Made by a program: the position numbers and the translations under genes. Positions 57,941 to 64,000 of a DNA stretch of 64,000 nt are shown here, one piece after another (position 1 is the first letter of the stretch; every line of letters starts with the position of its first letter). Location of the stretch: NCBI RefSeq assembly GCF_000170955.2, contig NZ_ABCY02000001.1, positions 738,194 to 802,193 of the forward strand, in the 5' to 3' direction. The DNA comes from Borreliella valaisiana VS116 (GTDB lineage: Bacteria; Spirochaetota; Spirochaetia; Borreliales; Borreliaceae). Below the pieces are notes generated by a model, which was given only the letters and a program-made list of their open reading frames with translations, ran no database searches and was not told where the DNA came from.

Positions 57941-59449
57941 TTAATTTGCTTTTCTTTTTTTAGTAAATCTAACAAGTCCAAATATTAATATTATTGTTGG
58001 AAGAATAATTAAATTAACAATTATTAATGAAAACTTTGCATTGACCATTTCGTTTGAGGAGCTTGGAAATTTTAATTTAGCTCTTACTTCTCTGGACTTA
58101 ATATTAAAAAATTCTTCCTTTTGCATTAAATAGTCTGAAATTCTTCCTGATAGTTCGAAATTTGATGGAGAACCGTTGTACATATAATCACTAAATATCA
58201 TGCTTGATCCTGTTAAGATTATTTTAGAATTTTTGGAATATTGTTCTTTATAAGGACTTTTAATTTTTCCTTCAATTGCATATCCTAGTATTTTGAGTTT
58301 ATTCTCATCAAATTTATTTGGGACTTCGAATGCATTCAAAGATATGTTTGAAAGATTGGGTTCTTTAACTTGCCATGATTGTTTAGAGCTTGCAAAGAGA
58401 GGTAAAAATTTTACTTCTTCTTCATCTTTTTTGACAAGTTCTAATGAGCTACTCCAAGGAATTGTAGCAGTATAAAAATTTTTTAGTAATGGTATGTCTT
58501 TTTTTATAATATTGCTTTTGTCTATTAAGATCCATGGATAGTAAGTTTGAAAATTGCCACCTAAAAAGATAGTGGGTGCTCTTTTATCAAGAATAATATT
58601 ATCATGGTATTTTATACCATAGCTTTCAAATAGATCAAATAGCTTAGATTTAATAGGAGTTATGCCATATGGATTTTGAGGATTGTAATCAATTGTGCTT
58701 GTTGCAACAAATATTTTTCCATCGTTAACAATAAAATCGTCAATTTTTTCTACAATCTCTTTATCAATTTCTTTAGCACCAATAATGAATAATCCATTTA
58801 TTTCTTTTCTTATGTCTTCTAATTTTTCAGTTTTTAAATCTATTTCTTTTATTTCAATACCAAATGCTTTTTGCATTATTTCAGAAAAGTTTTTGTGGGC
58901 TTCTTTTAAAGTGCTGTCTCCAAAAGCAAGTCCTAAAACTTTTTTTGTATTGTTTATTAGCTTGTCAAGCCCATTTGCAAGGTCATATTCTAAATTACTG
59001 ATTTCTGTTACGATTGGTATTACTTCTCTTTTTCCTTCGTAAATAATTTCAATTCCTGAATATATTTTGAGTATTGAGAGTTGATTAATATCTCTTAAGT
59101 CGATTTGCTGAGAAGGAATGCCGATGTGCTCTAAGGGTGTTGAAATTTTATCGGCATCAAGTTCTTTATAAATTACTTTTCCTTTTGAAGCATCAGAAAA
59201 ACTTATTAAAAAATTTTTTATTTGGTTTGGAAAGGCGAAATAGTTTTCAAGGCTTCCTGAATTGTAATATGTTATATATATTGTTTCATTTGCACTTGAA
59301 AACAAATTTTTTGTAACTTTAGATATTGTAAAAGCTTTGTGCTTTGTAAAGTCTATTTTTAAAATGAAAATAGATATATTGCAAAAAATCAAAAAGATTA
59401 TTGTAAGGTTTAAAGTTAGGTTTAAAACTTCATTTTCTTTATTTTTCAT
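57941..59449 (-). CDS. GldG-family auxiliary protein of an ABC-2 transporter
   Basis: A 502-residue protein with a membrane segment at each end (about 13-30 and 475-495) and a large exported domain between them. The N-terminal exported part (KAFTISKVTKNLFSSANETIYITYY) is typical of GldG/ABC_transp_aux proteins. The ThuA/IFT52-like fold follows (VLGLAFGDSTLKEAHKNFSE; INGLFIIGAKEIDKEIV; DDFIVNDGKIFVATS). In Flavobacterium GldA-GldF-GldG form an ABC complex needed for gliding; Borrelia does not glide, so the role here is unknown. It lies four bases after the permease gene stop. Confidence 0.82.
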   Translation of the reverse strand: MKNKENEVLNLTLNLTIIFLIFCNISIFILKIDFTKHKAFTISKVTKNLFSSANETIYITYYNSGSLENYFAFPNQIKNFLISFSDASKGKVIYKELDADKISTPLEHIGIPSQQIDLRDINQLSILKIYSGIEIIYEGKREVIPIVTEISNLEYDLANGLDKLINNTKKVLGLAFGDSTLKEAHKNFSEIMQKAFGIEIKEIDLKTEKLEDIRKEINGLFIIGAKEIDKEIVEKIDDFIVNDGKIFVATSTIDYNPQNPYGITPIKSKLFDLFESYGIKYHDNIILDKRAPTIFLGGNFQTYYPWILIDKSNIIKKDIPLLKNFYTATIPWSSSLELVKKDEEEVKFLPLFASSKQSWQVKEPNLSNISLNAFEVPNKFDENKLKILGYAIEGKIKSPYKEQYSKNSKIILTGSSMIFSDYMYNGSPSNFELSGRISDYLMQKEEFFNIKSREVRAKLKFPSSSNEMVNAKFSLIIVNLIILPTIILIFGLVRFTKKRKAN

Positions 59450-59453
59450 AATT

Positions 59454-60188
59454 TTATCTCCATTTTTTTAGCGTTATGCTGTGTGTGGTTAGTATTAAAA
59501 ACGTGATTGTGAATGTAATAAAATAAATAAAGTCTGATAAGTTTAGTATGCCCATATTAAAATAGCTAAAGTGATTAGTTATTGAAATAAAATTAAGCAT
59601 TTCTCCTATTATATTTTCTTTCCCAAAGATCATAACCAATTTCCCAGAAAATAGTATTAAGATCAGTATAAATACGGTTAAAATGTAAGAGACTATTTGA
59701 CTTTTTGTAATAGACGAAATAAATGTTCCCATGCTTAAAACCGAGAGAGAATAAAGAATTATCCCTAAATATTGAAGCAATATTATTCCAAGATCAAATT
59801 CGCCCATGAAAATTGTCATTATTGTAAGAGGTAAGGTAAGTGAGAATAGTATTAAGGTAAATATTTTAAGCGTAATAAATTTGCCTAAGACTATTTCTTG
59901 AGGGCTTAGTGGTAGAGCATAAAGAAGTTCAATGCTTCCTGTTTTATGCTCTTCTGAGAACACTCCCATGCTAAGTGCTGGCAGCACTAACATCAAAATA
60001 ATAGGCATTGAAGAAAAATAAGAGGTAAGAGATGCATTGTCTTTAATAAAAAATCCTGATAAAAAGATAAATGAAAAGTTTATGAATATTAAAAAAAATA
60101 GCATCACAACGTATGCAGTTGGAGTTCCAAATAATATTTTTAGTTCTTTTTTAGAAAGCGATAAAGATTGCTTTAAATCTATTTTCAT
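59454..60188 (-). CDS. ABC-2 type permease (GldF-like)
   Basis: A 244-residue membrane protein with six predicted membrane segments. The N-terminus SLSLSKKELKILFGTPTAYVVMLFF and the loop LSMGVFSEEHKTGSIELLYALPLSPQEIVLGKFITLK (quoted here in parts: SEEHKTGSIELLYALPLSP) are characteristic of ABC-2 and GldF permeases. It would form the channel partner of the ATPase encoded just upstream, overlapping by four bases (ATGA). The substrate is unknown; GldF-type permeases may export a component or transduce force and signals rather than move a nutrient. Confidence 0.85.
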   Translation of the reverse strand: MKIDLKQSLSLSKKELKILFGTPTAYVVMLFFLIFINFSFIFLSGFFIKDNASLTSYFSSMPIILMLVLPALSMGVFSEEHKTGSIELLYALPLSPQEIVLGKFITLKIFTLILFSLTLPLTIMTIFMGEFDLGIILLQYLGIILYSLSVLSMGTFISSITKSQIVSYILTVFILILILFSGKLVMIFGKENIIGEMLNFISITNHFSYFNMGILNLSDFIYFITFTITFLILTTHSITLKKWR

Positions 60189-61114
60189 TTTTTTCTCTCC
60201 TTGGTTAATTTACTAAATATCTTTTCAAGGCTTTCATGTTTTGGGATCATTGCTTTTAAGATGATATTATTTTTTACTATGTAGCTAAAAAGATCTTCTT
60301 CTGTTTTTCCTTGAGATAGTTTTAATGAAATGTTTAAGTCTTTCTCGTGATCTTCAAGTTGTATTAATGTAAAAATATCATTTTTGCTATTGAAAAATTT
60401 TTTTTCATTTTCGGAGTTTTTTGAAACTATTAATTCTATTTCAATCTCCTTAAGTTTATTTTTAATAATATTTTCTTTTGTGTCATCAGCAACAATTACC
60501 CCGTTGTTTACAATAATTATTCTTTTACAAATAGATTCTACTTCGCTTAGTATGTGTGAAGAGAATAATATTGTACTTTTTTTTTCAAGTTCTCTTAAGA
60601 ATTCTTTAAATTCAATTATTTGATTTGGATCAAGACCATTTGTTGGCTCATCGAGTATTACAAGTTTAGGATTGTTTATTAAAGCACCCGCTATTCCTAC
60701 TCTTTGTTTAAATCCTTTTGAAAGTTGAGAAATCAGCTTATCTTCAACTTCTTTTAATTTGAATATGCTTATTGCTTTGTCAATTTCTTTTTTTATTTTT
60801 TTAACACCTTTTATTTCTGATATAAACTTTAAATATTCTTTAACAGAAAGTTCTGGGTAAAGAGCTAGTTTTTCAGGAACATATCCTATGTGTTGTAGTA
60901 TTTCTTTTGAATACTCTACAATGTCTTTTTTAAAAATTTTTACATTACCTTTGCTTGGATAATGAAATGATGTCAAGATTTTGATTAATGTGGACTTTCC
61001 GGCTCCGTTTGGGCCAAGTATGCCAAGCACTTCGCCTTCTTTAACCTTAAAGCTAACATTAAATAGCGCTGTAAATGAACCATACATTTTGCTAACTTTT
61101 TCTACATTTATCAT
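60185..61114 (-). CDS. ABC transporter ATP-binding protein (GldA-like)
   Basis: A 309-residue ABC ATPase. Walker A is GPNGAGKSTLIK (near residue 34), the Q-loop region is GYVPEKLALYPELSV, the signature is LSKGFKQRVGIAGAL near 132, Walker B is VILDEPTNGLDP near 154, and the switch is SSHILSEV near 187. The unusual LSKGF signature is common in ABC-2 and Gld exporters. A C-terminal extension of about 90 residues (220-309) follows the ATPase core. It is the first gene of the four-gene module and starts eight bases after the RNase Z gene stop, so rnz may be co-transcribed. Confidence 0.9.
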   Translation of the reverse strand: MINVEKVSKMYGSFTALFNVSFKVKEGEVLGILGPNGAGKSTLIKILTSFHYPSKGNVKIFKKDIVEYSKEILQHIGYVPEKLALYPELSVKEYLKFISEIKGVKKIKKEIDKAISIFKLKEVEDKLISQLSKGFKQRVGIAGALINNPKLVILDEPTNGLDPNQIIEFKEFLRELEKKSTILFSSHILSEVESICKRIIIVNNGVIVADDTKENIIKNKLKEIEIELIVSKNSENEKKFFNSKNDIFTLIQLEDHEKDLNISLKLSQGKTEEDLFSYIVKNNIILKAMIPKHESLEKIFSKLTKERKK

Positions 61115-61122
61115 ATACCCTC

Positions 61123-62082
61123 CTATTTAATAATAAAGTTATTTTTGCTTGCTTCAAGCCTCATTCCATCTTTTGTTAAAAAAATTTCTCCATCTGGATA
61201 TTCCAATTTTGCCTCCTTTAGTAAGTTTTCAAGATCTTTTCTTAATGTATATCTTTCACTAAAATGAATAAGTCCTGTTTGTAAAACTTTTGCTTGCTTG
61301 ACAATATTTGCAGCTCTACTCGCTGTTAAGTGAAGTTTTTTATCTGCTTCCTTTTTAAGCTCATTTTTAAATGTGCTCTCAATTATTACAAGGTTAAAAT
61401 TTTTGATTTGCTGTATTAGCTCTTTAAAATAACCAGTATCTGTAATGTACGCAACTTTTAATCCTTTTCTAGATTTTCCAAGTATTTCTGATGGTTTTAT
61501 AATTTTTCCGTTTATTAGTATTTCTTTTCCATCTTGTAGGGTTTTCCTAATAGGCCCTTTGGGAATATTTAACTCTTCTGCTTTTTCTGTATTGAATTTG
61601 CCAGGCTTATCTTTTTCTATAAATAAATATCCAACACATTCTATTGAATGTTTTAGCCCGGTGTATTCAATTTTTTTTGTTTTATCTTCATATATTATTT
61701 TTTCAGTTTTATCTATGATTATTTCTTTATAAATTATTTCATAATTTTTATATATTTTAAGCATTTCTATATTAGCTTTTGCATAGTTTTTTATTCCAAC
61801 AGGTCCAGCGATTATTAATGGGTCTTTTCTTGTTTCTCCACTTTGTGACATTAGCATTATTATTCCAAGTAGCCCTGTAATGTGATCAGCATGTAAGTGT
61901 GTAATACAAATCATTTTTATTTTTTGCCAAGATATTTTTTGTTTTCTTAAAGACATTTGAGTTCCTTCTCCACAATCGAATAAAAAATTGTCCCCATTGT
62001 ATTCGATTAGTACGGATGACAAATATCTATTGTGGAGCGGTCTTGTTCCCCCAGTTCCTATAATGTTAATGTTGAATCCCAA
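61123..62082 (-). CDS. rnz: Ribonuclease Z (tRNA 3' processing)
   Basis: RNase Z cuts the 3' trailer from tRNA precursors lacking an encoded CCA, as all four tRNA genes here do. The 319-residue protein is a short-form metallo-beta-lactamase enzyme. The zinc motif [13 protein letters not shown] is near residue 61. The other metal ligands are seen in [10 protein letters not shown] (near 144), AYITDTGYF (near 214) and LIHFSERYT (near 270, the family's HFSxRY). The start is TTG 62082 with GGAGAA six bases upstream. Together with rnpB and the CCA adder this window contains a complete tRNA end-processing set apart from the RNase P protein. Confidence 0.93.
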   Translation of the reverse strand: MGFNINIIGTGGTRPLHNRYLSSVLIEYNGDNFLFDCGEGTQMSLRKQKISWQKIKMICITHLHADHITGLLGIIMLMSQSGETRKDPLIIAGPVGIKNYAKANIEMLKIYKNYEIIYKEIIIDKTEKIIYEDKTKKIEYTGLKHSIECVGYLFIEKDKPGKFNTEKAEELNIPKGPIRKTLQDGKEILINGKIIKPSEILGKSRKGLKVAYITDTGYFKELIQQIKNFNLVIIESTFKNELKKEADKKLHLTASRAANIVKQAKVLQTGLIHFSERYTLRKDLENLLKEAKLEYPDGEIFLTKDGMRLEASKNNFIIK

Positions 62083-62272
62083 AGATTATTCTCCTGGTTT
62101 GCCTTGAAAGTGTTAATTAATTTTAATTGTTTTGTTAAATTTTGCTTCACTTTTAGTTTCTCTTTGGATAAGAATTATTTTAGCTTAACTTAAACATTAT
62201 ATTATTTTTTCATTAATTTAGAAATATTAAGATGTGAAATCGCTTGTCAGCATGAATTTAAAAATTTTGATT

Positions 62273-63343
62273 TTAAAAATGTTGCACATTATTGTAATAG
62301 TTTGCGTATCTTTTAATATTATAATGATTTGGAATTTTGTCAATTTTTTCAATATTGTCAACTAATAAATTGGATAAGTATGGTGCCATAGATATACCTC
62401 TTGTTCCAAAACCATTTAGTATGAAGATATTTTTATGCTTTGGGTGTTCTCCCAAGAAAGGTTCTCTGTCAAGAGTTGAAGGCCTTATGTGTGCTTTTTG
62501 AGCAATGACTTTGCATTTTAGATTTGTTATTTTTTTAAATTTTTCCAATAATTCTAATTTTGCCCATTCATTTGTAAGTGTATTCCAAGTATTCCATTCG
62601 TAAGTACCTCCAAGGTAAAATTTATTCCCCTTTAGGTGAATTAAAGATACGTGTCTATTGTAAACTTCTTTAAAATTTAATTTCTTGCATTCTAATATTA
62701 TGATTTCACCTTTTGCAGGCTCAAATGGTAGGTAAGAAAAAAATCCTTTAAGTTTTTCTTTATATCCTTTTGCAAATATTAATTTTTCAAATTTGAAATC
62801 TTCTATTTTGAAAAAACTTTCTTCAAGTTTAATTTTATTTTCATCGATATTTTTTTTTATGTATGATTTTTTTTTGATTAAATATTTTTTAATATTTTTT
62901 ATATAGATTTTTGTATTAATCCTAGCGCCTTTTATTACCATTCCTCCGTTAGAGTCTTTTGAGAAATTATAAATTTTGCCATCTTTTATTTTCAAAATAA
63001 AGTTTGTCATGTTTTTATCATTTTCAAGTCTATCAATCAGGTTATTTTTTTGATTTTCAGTAGTAAATGGTCTAAAGATATTTTTTTCTATAAAAAAATT
63101 AGATTTAATGGTTTTTTCAATTTCTTGATAGTAATTTTTTGCAAATTCAAAAATATGCGATTCTTTCCATGCAATGTTCATTTTTCTGCCCATAATAGGA
63201 TTAATAAGTCCACCTGCTACTATTGTTGCTTTTGTATCTTCATCATCAAAAAGAATTACTTTTTTATTTCTTTTAAGAAGTTCGTAAGTAACGGTGCTTC
63301 CTGCTATTCCCCCCCCAATAACTGCAAATTCATAATGCATCAT
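62273..63343 (-). CDS. FAD-dependent oxidoreductase, probably MnmC(o)-like
   Basis: A 356-residue FAD enzyme of the D-amino-acid oxidase fold. The dinucleotide motif is AVIGGGIAGSTVTYELLKR (residues 7-25), with an FAD-contact segment AGGLINPIMGRKM near 42. The C-terminal end reads RPSTLDREPFLGE then NGFGTRGISMAPYLSNLL. In MnmC the matching segment reads like RxSTRDHLPLVG...GLGSRGLxxAPLL, which I find closer than the ThiO or DadA patterns. MnmC(o) removes the carboxymethyl group from cmnm5U34 of tRNA, and MnmD (45221-45898) would then methylate the product. Two consecutive ATG codons (63343, 63340) could both start it. Confidence 0.72.
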   Translation of the reverse strand: MMHYEFAVIGGGIAGSTVTYELLKRNKKVILFDDEDTKATIVAGGLINPIMGRKMNIAWKESHIFEFAKNYYQEIEKTIKSNFFIEKNIFRPFTTENQKNNLIDRLENDKNMTNFILKIKDGKIYNFSKDSNGGMVIKGARINTKIYIKNIKKYLIKKKSYIKKNIDENKIKLEESFFKIEDFKFEKLIFAKGYKEKLKGFFSYLPFEPAKGEIIILECKKLNFKEVYNRHVSLIHLKGNKFYLGGTYEWNTWNTLTNEWAKLELLEKFKKITNLKCKVIAQKAHIRPSTLDREPFLGEHPKHKNIFILNGFGTRGISMAPYLSNLLVDNIEKIDKIPNHYNIKRYANYYNNVQHF

Positions 63344-63500
63344 AAACCCCTTTTTGATTTTATTTATTTATAAATTTAGAGTATTTTTTGATTATAATGA
63401 AGTTTAATTAAATATTTATTAGTCTTTTTCTTTTCAGAAATTAGTTGCAATTGTTTAGTTTTTATGTTTCCTTATCATTTAAAAACCTTTTATTTTCAAT

Positions 63501-63506
63501 TATAAT
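63501..63506 (+). promoter_or_regulatory. Candidate -10 box of the clpP paralogue
   Basis: A perfect TATAAT lies 33 bases before the ATG, and AAGGGA is a weak ribosome site. The -35 region (TTTAAA, 63478-63483) is poor. Confidence 0.35.
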
Positions 63507-63538
63507 ATATCATTATGTTTTTGTATAAGGGATGTTTT

Positions 63539-64000
63539 ATGACCAGTAAAGAAGATGATAATAGTAGTGTTTTGCATGATCAGTCATTGAAATTAGTTTT
63601 AAAGAGCAGATCAATAGTAATTGCTGGTGAGATTACCAAGGATGTTTCTCGGCTTTTTCAGGAAAAAATATTATTATTAGAGACCTTAGATTTTAAAAAG
63701 CCTATATTTGTATATATTGATTCAGAAGGAGGCGATATTGATGCTGGATTTGCTATTTTTAATATGATTCGTTTTGTTAAGCCCAAAGTTTTTACAGTTG
63801 GAGTAGGACTTGTTGCTAGTGCCGCTGCTTTAATTTTTTTGGCTGCAAAATTAGAAAATAGATTTTCATTGCCTTTCGCCAGGTATTTATTGCATCAACC
63901 TTTGAGTGGATTTAAAGGAGTTGCCACAGATATTGAGATTTATACTAATGAGTTAAATAAAGTTAAAAAAGAACTTAATAATATTATCTCAAAAGAAACA
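63539..64000 (+). CDS. ClpP-family serine protease paralogue (5' part)
   Basis: The first 154 codons of a ClpP-like protease; the gene runs off the window. ClpP forms barrel-shaped proteases fed by Clp ATPases. The oligomer and substrate motif IDSEGGDIDAGFAIFNMIRF (near residue 60) matches ClpP's NSPGGxVxxGxAIYD. The catalytic Ser lies in GLVASAAALIFLAA, where typical ClpP has GQAASMGA. The His lies in RYLLHQPLSG. So the Ser and His are kept but the surroundings differ; this is the divergent second ClpP of Borrelia (BB0757-like). Confidence 0.87.
   Translation, partial: MTSKEDDNSSVLHDQSLKLVLKSRSIVIAGEITKDVSRLFQEKILLLETLDFKKPIFVYIDSEGGDIDAGFAIFNMIRFVKPKVFTVGVGLVASAAALIFLAAKLENRFSLPFARYLLHQPLSGFKGVATDIEIYTNELNKVKKELNNIISKET

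Noticed and set aside
1-64000. Prophage, integrated plasmid or insertion sequence
   Set aside because: Nearly every gene is a recognised core gene or Borrelia-type conserved unknown in the expected order. Only the short HTH-like remnant at 45987-46130 hints at a lost mobile or regulatory gene.

Overview
The window is a continuous piece of a very AT-rich, densely coded bacterial chromosome. Gene content and order match the right arm of the Borrelia (Borreliella) burgdorferi sensu lato linear chromosome, roughly the stretch I recall as BB0695 to BB0757 in strain B31. Marker genes for that call are the p83/100 antigen, the c-di-GMP receptor PlzA, CoA-disulfide reductase and orphan groES. I cannot name the exact genospecies from sequence alone. 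I see no prophage, plasmid segment, intact insertion sequence or CRISPR array.

Layout. Bases 1-1994 are the rpsP-khpA-rimM-trmD-rplS operon. Bases 2310-4590 hold a zinc-site protein, coaD, rpmF, acpP and rnc. The CCA-adding enzyme gene lies antisense to the end of rnc. Two Borrelia-type unknowns and a tRNA-Thr/tRNA-Tyr pair follow. Bases 8469-13959 are mltG, dnaG, rpoD and a coiled-coil zinc-ribbon protein, then rnpB (RNase P RNA). Bases 14363-20842 carry a TPR protein and the full elongation set mreB-mreC-mreD-mrdA-rodA. Next come thrS, pgsA, a secreted propeller-like protein, a CYTH enzyme, the ktrB-ktrA potassium system, a MinD-like ATPase and pfk. A minus-strand block (29912-37489) holds CoA-disulfide reductase, a TcyP-like symporter, pgi, a ParB-domain fragment and a class A PBP. 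Then come plzA, the threonylcarbamoyl-AMP synthase gene, rlpA, dus and valS. Bases 44542-46485 (minus) hold a secreted unknown, mnmD and groES. A YbiT-type ABC-F gene, a PQQ-like propeller, p83/100, a tRNA-Pro/tRNA-Arg pair and nth follow. The right end has two peptide-type permeases with an FtsB/DivIC-like protein, an acidic protein carrying a FliM-like motif, a four-gene Gld-type ABC module, RNase Z, an MnmC-type oxidoreductase and the start of a ClpP paralogue.

How the genes fit together. One theme is tRNA making and modification: rnpB, RNase Z and the CCA-adding enzyme serve tRNA genes that encode no CCA. TrmD, Dus, TsaC/Sua5, MnmD and an MnmC(o)-like oxidase modify tRNAs, and ThrRS and ValRS charge them. 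A second theme is envelope growth: MreBCD, PBP2, RodA, MltG, PBP1 and RlpA. A third is host-linked physiology: PlzA, the thiol/disulfide pair and p83/100.

The most interesting leads are these. The ABC-F protein has lost Walker A and the catalytic Glu in its second domain. A FliM-like CheY-docking motif sits in an unknown acidic protein. Two separate genes look like the two halves of MnmC. A Gld-type ABC module has no known role here. An FtsB/DivIC-like protein is coupled to orphan permeases. There are several perfect inverted repeats at gene starts, and a decayed helix-turn-helix reading frame behind groES.
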